Shown in pieces: positions 52,989 through 61,779 of a stretch of 64,000 bases of DNA. Made by a program: the position numbers and the translations under genes. The notes under the pieces are model-generated. The model worked only from the letters and a program-made list of their open reading frames with translations, was not told where the DNA came from and made no database searches. The stretch's first letter is position 1, and every line of letters starts with the position of its first letter. Source of the DNA: Verrucomicrobiia bacterium (GTDB lineage: Bacteria > Verrucomicrobiota > Verrucomicrobiia > Limisphaerales > JADLHS01); contig WYBW01000020.1 in NCBI GenBank assembly GCA_011525685.1, positions 1 to 64,000 on the forward strand, written 5' to 3'.

Positions 52989-55603
52989 ATTGAAGTTGAG
53001 TTGGCGTTTTCTGATTCAAGTTTACCTCTGCTTCTCAAAGAGTGAATCGTCAGACCAGATGTGCCTTGCCCTTGCGCCGGCAGGAGGAGGCTGGCCAGCC
53101 AGCCAACGGTCGTGCAACTGACCACGCCCACGACGGCGTAGCAGAAGAAGTGCGCGTTGGTGAAGGTCTTCACGCAGAACACCAACGCCGCGCTCGAAAC
53201 CGCTCCCACCAGCGCGCCCGGCCCGCTGGCGCGGCGGCTGAAAATGCCCAATGCGAACAGGCCCGAGATCGTGCCCCCGAACAGACTGATCACGGCGATG
53301 AACGTTTCCCACAGCGACCGCACGTCCGATTGCGCCAGGACCAATGCCGCCACCGTGCCCGCCAGACCGACCAGAGCCGTCAGCCATCGCGCCAACCGCA
53401 AACACGAGCGATCGGTGGCGGCGGGCCGGAAGCGGCGGTAAAAGTCCGTCACGCAGGCCGTGGCCACGCTGTTGAGGCTGCTGGCCAGGGTGGACTGCGC
53501 GGCGGCAAACACGCCGGCCACCAGCAGGCCCGCGAGGCCGGCGGGCAGTTCCCGCACGATGAACAACGGAAAGATGGCGTCCGTTTGCAGGGTTGGTTCG
53601 AGCCGCTCCGGATGTTGCGAGTAAAAGACAAACAGCGCCGTTCCAATTGCGAAAAACACCGCCTGGGCCAGCGGCGCGAACAAGGCGTTGAGCCAGATCG
53701 CCCGCGCCGCGCCCTTTTCGTCGGCCGTCGTGACGTAGCGTTGGACGACATCCTGGCTGGCGGTGTAGGGAAAGAGATTCGTGAAGATGCTGCCAATCAT
53801 GATGATCCATGCGGCGCCGATGGTGTAATCAAGCCGCCACGGGACGGATTCAAAAAACTTACCGTGCGCTGCCGCGGTGGACAGGATCGCGCCCAGTCCG
53901 CCGTCCACCCGAGCCAGAATGGTGACCAGCGCCCACACCGCGCCACCCAGGAGGATGACGGCCTGGGCCGCATCGGTCCACACCACCGCTTCAATGCCGC
54001 CGAGCACCGTGTAGGTGATGCACAACACTCCCATCACCAGAATGCAGGTGTTCACCTCGAGGTTGCTCACCGCCGCCAGCGCCAGCGACGGCAAATAGAG
54101 CACGATGGCCACGCGGCCCAGTTGGAACAAAATGAACAACGCGCTGGCGAGCAACCGCGTGGCCACGTTGAACCGGCGCTCCAGGTATTCGTAAGCCGAA
54201 GTGACGTTGAGTCTGCGATAGAACGGCAGATATACCGCCACGATCAACGGCGTCAGCACCAGATACGAGTTCGCCAGAAACAGATTCCAACCAACGCTGT
54301 AGCTTTGCGCCGGGATGGCCATGAACGTGATCGAACTGAGCATCGTCGCGAAAATGCTCAAGCCCGCCGCCCACCAGGGAATCCGCTGACCGCCGCGGAA
54401 GAAGTCATTGGTCGTCCGGGTGCGACTCGCGAAACTCGAACCCAGCCAGACCATCGCTCCCAGGTACAGCGCGAGCGTGGCGTAGTTCAACCAGCCGAAA
54501 TTCGACTTCCTGCCGGTCGCCTCGCAGACCCACACTTCGGGCGAGCGCACGCCGGGTCGCATCTCGCCGCTCGGGATGGCGAATCTGCCGCGCCAGTCCA
54601 CGACCGGGACCGTCACGCGCGACGTGGGCAGTTCGCCGAACGAGGTCCAAGTGTCGGTGATGGTGTGATACCCCAGCACGGTCTTCGAGAATCCAGGATG
54701 CCGGGCCAGCGGCTCGAAGCCGATTTTCGATCCATCGTCGCCGCCGAGCACAAGGAAATGAGATTGGCCCAGGGGAGGCGCCGGCGAAGGGGCGGCCACG
54801 ACCGGTCGTGGCACATCGGCGATGCGTTTCCAACCGGCATCCGGCGTGAAATGATAGGCGTCCGTCAGGTATCGCCGCACCGGCTTGCCTTGCGCGTCCC
54901 CTGACAACTCGGCGCCGCTGACGAGAAAAAACGCGCCGCCCTGAACCGCCGCCACGGCGAGCATCCGCGCCGGCCCTGGCCACGGTTCCAGTTCGCGCCA
55001 GCGCGGCGAAGCCTCGGAGAGATCAAGCGCCCAGAAATTCCGCAGCGCATTCGTCGCGTCTGGAGTCACGAGGCCGCCCGCGACATAAACCGTTTCGCCC
55101 AGGAGCGCCCCGCAGGCGTTCGCCAGCGGTTGCGGCAACGCCGGCAGGGATTCGGTCTCAATCCGACCGCCCCGCCAACGGAGCAGGAAGACTTCGCGGA
55201 AGTGTTCCTGCGCGTCTCCGCCACCCGCGCAGAGGATGCCCTTCTTGGTGGTGACGGAAACGCCGTAGCCAATCGGCCGCGGCAGCTTGAATCCGGAGAC
55301 CCACGCTCCGTCGGGCTTGGGCAACACAAACACCGAATCGTGCCAGACTTTCCGCCCGCCTTCCCACGGCATCGCCTCCGGAAAGTTCGCGCCGCCAGCC
55401 ACCAGCAGGGCGTCCCCGCTGACTCCTGCGAAAGGCGCGGCCACGCCGGTCGCGTCGGGGATTGGCGGGAGTTGCGACCACTGGAGCAGTGAGTCCCGAC
55501 CTTCCGCGGACGCCGGCAGCCGGCAACAAATCACGAGGAGCAAGAACGGCGACAGGAGCGCCGCCCATTTTCCAGCGACCTGTCTGACGGAAAGCGGATG
55601 CAC
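52985..55603 (-). CDS. Sialic acid mutarotase-like kelch domain fused to sodium:solute symporter
   Basis: The 872-aa fusion starts at GTG 55603. A signal peptide (LLSPFLLLVICCRLPASAEG) and a kelch propeller (about 40-365; LLVAGGANFPEAMPWEGG, VYVAGGLVTPDA, FLVLGGDDGSK) resemble the NanM-type cyclically permuted N-acetylneuraminate mutarotase. From about residue 380 come about thirteen helices of an SSS symporter (ATMLSSITFMAIPAQSYSVG, VYLPFYRRLNVTSAYEYLER). The mutarotase part would be periplasmic, interconverting Neu5Ac anomers next to the importer. It lies 20 bases after nanA and overlaps nanH by ATGA. Transport of sialic acid is inferred from context. Confidence 0.87.
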   Translation of the reverse strand: MHPLSVRQVAGKWAALLSPFLLLVICCRLPASAEGRDSLLQWSQLPPIPDATGVAAPFAGVSGDALLVAGGANFPEAMPWEGGRKVWHDSVFVLPKPDGAWVSGFKLPRPIGYGVSVTTKKGILCAGGGDAQEHFREVFLLRWRGGRIETESLPALPQPLANACGALLGETVYVAGGLVTPDATNALRNFWALDLSEASPRWRELEPWPGPARMLAVAAVQGGAFFLVSGAELSGDAQGKPVRRYLTDAYHFTPDAGWKRIADVPRPVVAAPSPAPPLGQSHFLVLGGDDGSKIGFEPLARHPGFSKTVLGYHTITDTWTSFGELPTSRVTVPVVDWRGRFAIPSGEMRPGVRSPEVWVCEATGRKSNFGWLNYATLALYLGAMVWLGSSFASRTRTTNDFFRGGQRIPWWAAGLSIFATMLSSITFMAIPAQSYSVGWNLFLANSYLVLTPLIVAVYLPFYRRLNVTSAYEYLERRFNVATRLLASALFILFQLGRVAIVLYLPSLALAAVSNLEVNTCILVMGVLCITYTVLGGIEAVVWTDAAQAVILLGGAVWALVTILARVDGGLGAILSTAAAHGKFFESVPWRLDYTIGAAWIIMIGSIFTNLFPYTASQDVVQRYVTTADEKGAARAIWLNALFAPLAQAVFFAIGTALFVFYSQHPERLEPTLQTDAIFPLFIVRELPAGLAGLLVAGVFAAAQSTLASSLNSVATACVTDFYRRFRPAATDRSCLRLARWLTALVGLAGTVAALVLAQSDVRSLWETFIAVISLFGGTISGLFALGIFSRRASGPGALVGAVSSAALVFCVKTFTNAHFFCYAVVGVVSCTTVGWLASLLLPAQGQGTSGLTIHSLRSRGKLESENANSTSI

Positions 55604-55623
55604 CGGAGCGAGACAACCGCGGG

Positions 55624-56550
55624 TTAGGCCTGATGGGATGCGCCTCTGACCGGCGACGGAAAACCGACCGGCTGCAGCGCCCGACGGAGAGTCTCCACCT
55701 CTCCGGGCGAAAGATTCCGCAACGGCGGCCGAACCGGGCCGCAGTCAATCCCGATCAGGCTCATCATCGCTTTGCCCGCGGGTAGTCCGCCGTGCTGGAG
55801 CATGACCGTAATGACTTGCATCGCGGCGGCTTGAAGCCGGCGGGCCGAGGCCAGGTCGCCGCGCCCGAAAGCTGCCAGGAGTTCGCGATAGAGCGGCGCC
55901 ATAAAATTGTAGGTGCTGCCGACGGCGCCGGTCGCGCCCATCGCCAGCGCGGCCAGCAGCATTTCATCGCGCCCGAACAGGATGTCGAACCGACCGCCCT
56001 CAAAACTCAGGCACTGGCTGTAACTCAGCAGGTTCTCATCGGTGAACTTGAGGCCGGCGAAGTTCGGGATGGCTCGGCTGGCGCGCTGGAGGAATTCGAT
56101 CATCGGCACGCTCAAACCCGTCATGGAGGGAATGTGATAGTAGTAAAACGGCAGACTGGGCGCGGCTTCCGCCACGCGCCCGCAAAAGTCCGTGAGCTGT
56201 TCGGCATGGGCGGGACGGAAAAACGTCGGCCCCATCGTGGCCACGGCGTCAGCGCCAATCTTCTCGGCGTGCGCCGCGAGTTCCCGGGCCTCGCCCACAC
56301 TGTTGTGCCCGACATGCACGATCACTTTCAATCGCCGCGCGGCCGCCGCCACCCAGCGTTCGGCCACCTGCTTCCGCTCGGCAACGGTAAGCGAAAGGCC
56401 CTCGCCCGTCGTGCCGCAGACAAACGCGCCGGCCACCCCGTCGGCCACGAGCAAGGCCGCTTGCTGGTCAATCACGCCCAGGTTCAGCCCGCCATCCGGC
56501 TGAAAGGCGGTAAACGGCGCGGCAATCAATCCATGGAATTTCGGCTTCAT
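55624..56550 (-). CDS. nanA: N-acetylneuraminate lyase (DapA superfamily)
   Basis: The 308-aa TIM barrel contains GTTGE (46-50), the tyrosine at about 137 in FYYYHIPSMTG, and the Schiff-base Lys168 in FAGLKFTDENLLS. The YYxHIPxxTG and LKFTDxN blocks fit N-acetylneuraminate lyase better than dihydrodipicolinate synthase. It would split Neu5Ac into ManNAc and pyruvate. It lies between the 2-epimerase gene (156 bases upstream) and the symporter gene (20 bases downstream), which supports the assignment. Confidence 0.88.
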   Translation of the reverse strand: MKPKFHGLIAAPFTAFQPDGGLNLGVIDQQAALLVADGVAGAFVCGTTGEGLSLTVAERKQVAERWVAAAARRLKVIVHVGHNSVGEARELAAHAEKIGADAVATMGPTFFRPAHAEQLTDFCGRVAEAAPSLPFYYYHIPSMTGLSVPMIEFLQRASRAIPNFAGLKFTDENLLSYSQCLSFEGGRFDILFGRDEMLLAALAMGATGAVGSTYNFMAPLYRELLAAFGRGDLASARRLQAAAMQVITVMLQHGGLPAGKAMMSLIGIDCGPVRPPLRNLSPGEVETLRRALQPVGFPSPVRGASHQA

Positions 56551-56706
56551 ATTCTCCGGCTCAAAGAAACACGATGCTCAGTCACCGCCAAGAAGATTTC
56601 CCGCCAAAGACTCTGCCTGACTCCACAGAACCTGCTGCCTCACGCGCAGCCGGCACAATCTGAGCGAAGCAACATCGCGGCACCGCGAGAATCGCCGAGC
56701 CCTGCG

Positions 56707-57909
56707 TCATTCCGGCAGCTTTCCTTCGCACAGCCGCCAGCAGTACCACAACATCCGCGGCAGGTGAAACGGGCCTTTCCACAGGTTGCCTTTCAACCGC
56801 ACCGAAACCCGGCCATCACGATGCAGGTAGCCGTACCACTCGCCAAACTCCGGGTCGGAAAAATGTTTGAAGCTCCATTCGTGAACCCGCCGGTGCCAGC
56901 GCGCGTACTTCTCCTGACCGGTAAGTTGAAACGCCAGCAACGTGGCAATGATGGCCTCGCACTGCGGCCACCAGAATTTCATGTCGTGCCAGTACTCCTG
57001 CACCGGCAGCCCGCGCAGGTCGCGGAAGTAAAACAAGCCGCCGTGTTCCTCGTCCCAGCCGCGCGACCACATCCAGTCCAGCAGGTTCAACCCGAGTTGA
57101 ATGAACTTGTGTTCCCCGCGCAATCTTCCCTCGCGCAGAATGAACCAGGCACATTCGATGGCGTGACCGGGATTCAGTGTGCGGCCGTCAAAGTGATCCA
57201 GGATTTCGCCGCGCGGCCCGACGGTTTCCATCACTGCTTCGAGGTCGGGCTTGACGAAATCGCGCTCGATCTCGGCGATGTTCCAGTCAACCCACTCCGT
57301 GCAGGTCCGCCCGGCCACCTCAACGTCACCCAGATTCGCCCGCAGCTCCTGGGCGGTGACGATGGCGATCAGATGCGGGCCGAGGCCTTTCATCGGCCGC
57401 GCTGGCTCATACTTCGGCGGCATCACGCCCGGCGTGAAACTGTGGCGCAGGAAAGTGGCAAAAGTCGTGAGCGCGTCCTCGGCGGCTCGCGCATCGCCGC
57501 CGGCCTTCGCGCAGACCGCGTTGGCGATGGCCGCAAACGCCTCGCTGAAAACGTAGCGCCGCATCCGCAACGGTCTCCCTTCGCGCGTGACGGTGAAATA
57601 CAGCTTGCCCGCCGGCGAGAAACAGTGCCGCCGCAGAAACTCGATGCACGAACGCGCCGCCTCCAGCCACTCGGCGCGCTGTTCCACCGTGTTGTGAAGC
57701 GTGGCGAACATCCAGGCTGCCCGGCCCTGAAACCAGACCGACTTGTCCGTGTCGAGAATCGCACCGTCGCGGTCGAGCGAGGTGATGATGCCGCCGAACT
57801 CGTGGTCCATTCCCTGTCGAAGCCAGAAGGGGATGACGTCCTGGAGCAACGCGGCCCGGTAAACCGCGGCATATTGCCTCAGAACCTCGGCCGGCATGGT
57901 CGAAATCAT
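56707..57909 (-). CDS. N-acylglucosamine 2-epimerase (AGE/RnBP family)
   Basis: The 400-aa protein has the alpha/alpha-barrel marks of the family: YRAALLQDVIPFWLRQGMDH, FGGIITSLDRDG, SVWFQGRAAWMFATLHN, TLNPGHAIECAWFILREG, and WSRGWDEEHGGLFYFRD with EYWHDMKFWWPQCEAI. It would convert ManNAc to GlcNAc, the step after the lyase, as in the Bacteroides-type nanLET route, rather than using ManNAc kinase and NanE. It overlaps the preceding sialidase-like gene by four bases (ATGA). An in-frame ATG four codons later is an alternative start. Confidence 0.88.
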   Translation of the reverse strand: MISTMPAEVLRQYAAVYRAALLQDVIPFWLRQGMDHEFGGIITSLDRDGAILDTDKSVWFQGRAAWMFATLHNTVEQRAEWLEAARSCIEFLRRHCFSPAGKLYFTVTREGRPLRMRRYVFSEAFAAIANAVCAKAGGDARAAEDALTTFATFLRHSFTPGVMPPKYEPARPMKGLGPHLIAIVTAQELRANLGDVEVAGRTCTEWVDWNIAEIERDFVKPDLEAVMETVGPRGEILDHFDGRTLNPGHAIECAWFILREGRLRGEHKFIQLGLNLLDWMWSRGWDEEHGGLFYFRDLRGLPVQEYWHDMKFWWPQCEAIIATLLAFQLTGQEKYARWHRRVHEWSFKHFSDPEFGEWYGYLHRDGRVSVRLKGNLWKGPFHLPRMLWYCWRLCEGKLPE

Positions 57910-59078
57910 TTCGCGCTCGGGCCGGAGGCTTTGGCGGCGCGCGCGTCCAGTTCATTCAACTTGAACCGCACGCTCACGATGTACGGCGCTTCGTTGCTGG
58001 ACCAATGTCCGTAAGTGGTGGTCACGAACGTGCCGTCCGGCAGCAACTCGACACCGGGATACGCGCAGTCCGCGGCCTTGAGATTGTCCATCAACCGCAC
58101 GCGGTATTGCCCTTCGCGCCCTTTCACGATGTCGTCATACGTTCCCACCCAGCCCACCCAGTCGCCCTTGGTCGGGCTTTCCAGCGTGGTGTCGCGAAAG
58201 CTGATGAACAACCGGCCATCGGGGGCGTATTTGCCGGTGTGCCGGTCGCCGGTGAGCGCGCCGGGCAGTTCGCGGGGTGCGGTCCAGGTTTTCGCCTCGT
58301 CATCAGAGAAGATGACGTGCGAGTTCCTGCGGCGGGAGTTTTCCCGGAGCAAGACAGCCAGTTGTTGGCCGTCCGGCGAACGGATCAACCCGGGTTCGCA
58401 GAGATGAAGCTCGCTGCCTCTCCACACTTCCTCGGGAAAGGACCACGTCAAACCGCCGTCCCGCGAAAAGGTCTTGAACAGCTTGAACACAACCGGTTTT
58501 TCCTGATGCGGCTTGGACGTGAAGAAACGCCCGTCGTCATGGAACATCGCCAGGTAATGGCCCGCGCCCGTCCGGATCGGTTCGGTGAAACCCATCACCA
58601 CAATGCCGCCCCAATCGCCCGCCGGTTCGAGTTCGCTCCAGGTTTTCCCATCGTCCTCCGTCACGGCCAGTCGCGCGGGATACAGCCCGGACCACATGAT
58701 GATTCGCTTCCTGCCATCCGGACCGACGACCCGATGCAGGGTGGGCACTTCCTTGCTGGTGGCCCAACTCTTGGGTGTGGGCAGACGCTCGCTCCACGTC
58801 AGGCCGCCATCGCTGCTGCGTTTGTAAACGATGGCGCCGCGACCATGGCCCTTGGGATAGACGCAAAGGATCGTCCTGCCATCTTCGAGCAGCACCGTCG
58901 TTGGATGGCCGAGATACTGGCCGGCCTCCCGGTCCACGACGACCTGCCGATGGGTTTCGGCGGCCAGGTCAATCAGCGGGATGGTGTAGCCGCGCGGGGG
59001 TTCGGCCTGCAAGCGAGCCAGCGACAGTGCCAGAAAGAGGGGAAACGTGATGTGCTGCACGAAACCATCTGGAGCCAT
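57906..59078 (-). CDS. Secreted BNR/sialidase-family protein
   Basis: The 390-aa protein has a signal peptide (FPLFLALSLARLQAE) and at least four Asp-box-like repeats (SSDGGLTW, TEDDGKTW, SRDGGLTW, SDDEAKTW), so it is a six-bladed sialidase-type propeller. A clear FRIP motif is not visible, and it resembles the cd15482-type exo-sialidase relatives often found in verrucomicrobial and planctomycetal genomes. Activity on sialic acid is likely from context but unproven. It is the first gene of the sialic acid cluster. Confidence 0.8.
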   Translation of the reverse strand: MAPDGFVQHITFPLFLALSLARLQAEPPRGYTIPLIDLAAETHRQVVVDREAGQYLGHPTTVLLEDGRTILCVYPKGHGRGAIVYKRSSDGGLTWSERLPTPKSWATSKEVPTLHRVVGPDGRKRIIMWSGLYPARLAVTEDDGKTWSELEPAGDWGGIVVMGFTEPIRTGAGHYLAMFHDDGRFFTSKPHQEKPVVFKLFKTFSRDGGLTWSFPEEVWRGSELHLCEPGLIRSPDGQQLAVLLRENSRRRNSHVIFSDDEAKTWTAPRELPGALTGDRHTGKYAPDGRLFISFRDTTLESPTKGDWVGWVGTYDDIVKGREGQYRVRLMDNLKAADCAYPGVELLPDGTFVTTTYGHWSSNEAPYIVSVRFKLNELDARAAKASGPSAK

Positions 59079-59165
59079 TTACGCCGCGCGCGCAAGCCTT
59101 CCTTGAAGCCTGCGCCCAAACAGGGCGTATCTCATTTTCTTTAAGGAAATCGCCGGGACGATGCC

Positions 59166-59296
59166 GTAGCGCGGACTTCCAGTCTGCCGGGGCGCGGATT
59201 TCCAATCCGCAAACGCGGCGAACTCCTGGCCTGCCACGCCGTGCCTGGGCCAGCCGACTGGAAGTCGGCGATACCGCAGGTTGGGAAACCTGCGCT
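59166..59296. repeat. Four 7-bp-stem hairpins, two in each orientation
   Basis: Units of form GCGGAxT-TCC-A(g/a)TCCGC at 59169-59186 and 59193-59210 are followed by inverse-sense units GCCGACTGGAAGTCGGC (59253-59269) and GCAGGTTGGGAAACCTGC (59277-59294). Stems are 7 bp with 3-4 base loops; loops TCC in the first pair and GGA/GGGA in the second show the reversal. The gene-free span runs 59079-59373. Confidence 0.65.
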
Positions 59297-59373
59297 CCGC
59301 CAGGAATGCCTGCCTGCAATAAACTGAGATGCGCACGCCAAGACAGTTCCGCGGGACAGTCGTCGAGCCCGTC

Positions 59374-60713
<1,340 letters not shown>

Positions 60714-60717
<4 letters not shown>

Positions 60718-61490
60718 AATTTTTTGTGGCGGCCCGGGGCGCAGGCTTGCGCAAAGGCCGCGAAAATGGCCCGGTGCTCCGGATGACGGTCCACCAGGCG
60801 TTCGGGATGAAATTGCACACTCAACAAGAACGGCAGCAAGTGCGCGGCTTCGGGTTTCAATTGCATGCTTTCCACGATCTGATCACGGCTGCGACCGGTG
60901 ACCGTCAAAATCCCCGCCGGTCGGGCCACGGCCTGATGGTGCGTGCTGTTCACGCCCAGAGTCTGAACGCCCGCTATCTTGGCCAGTAACGACCCTTCTG
61001 TCAAATGCACATCATGGACCACTTGATGGCGACGGTCCTGACGTTGATGATCCAGCGCGCCCGGCGTTTGCTGGCGAATATCCAAAACCAACGTCCCGCC
61101 CAGGGCGACATTGAGAACTTGATGTCCGCGGCAAATGGCCAGCAGCGGTTTGCGCTGCCGGAACACTTCGTCCACCAACATGAATTCCTGCAAATCCCGC
61201 GTGCCGTCGTCCGGGGTCAGCGTCACCGTGCGGCGCAACCGTGCCGGAATCCGCTTTGCGTAGAGACGGGGATTGACGTCCTCCCCGCCGGTGAGCAGGA
61301 CTCCATCCGCGCGACGCACGCACTCGGCCAACAGTTCGCGTGAGCGCGTGGCGGGCAGGGTCAACGGGATCGCCCCGACCTGCATCAAGGCACGGGGATA
61401 ATTCAGGGAAAGACTGAGTGACGCATCGGCAAACTCGGCCCCCTTCTTCTCGATGCAGGGTGAAATCAGGATCAGCGGTGGTCGGCTCAT
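60714..61490 (-). CDS. Peptidase C26 (gamma-glutamyl-GABA hydrolase-like, class I GATase)
   Basis: The 258-aa protein carries the nucleophile Cys120 in LLAICRGHQVLNVALGG and the His228/Glu230 pair in SVQFHPE, with GVLLTGGEDVNP near the front. PuuD-type members cleave gamma-glutamyl-GABA in putrescine breakdown; closely related proteins are common and not all do this. It is cotranscribed with the sigma54 regulator, which might control nitrogen-related genes, but that link is inference. Confidence 0.87.
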
Positions 61491-61599
61491 CGCGCGATGG
61501 AAGTTAACCGGAGCTACGGCGGTTTGTCAGGGCAAAAGTCCCCAAGGCCGGCAGTGGGCACGGTGGCTCGATTCACCAGCGCACGCAGTTGAGTGAACA

Positions 61600-61733
61600 T
61601 CCGAAATCCGAGGGCCGAAGGAAGTCCGAAATCCGAAGCCCGAAACTCTCGCCTGTCTGATCGCGCGGTCACGGCTCGGATTCCGGGCTTCGGGCATCTT
61701 TCGGATTTCGGCTTTTCGGACTTCGGACCTCGA
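61600..61733. repeat. TCCGAAATCCGAA palindromic repeat element
   Basis: The left arm (61600-61645) contains TCCGAAATCCGAAGCCCGAA. The right arm (61676-61733) has its inverse in variant form (TTCCGGGCTTCGGGCATC, TTTCGGATTTCGGC, TTTTCGGACTTCGGAC). The arms could fold into a large imperfect stem. No gene lies in 61491-61779. Confidence 0.6.
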
Positions 61734-61779
61734 CCAGCATCCAACGCTTGCTTTCGACTTGGGAGCGGCCCCGCCGAAG

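Noticed and set aside
55624-56550. Dihydrodipicolinate synthase (dapA)
   Set aside because: The YYxHIPxxTG and LKFTDxN motifs and the sialidase, epimerase and mutarotase neighbours favour N-acetylneuraminate lyase.
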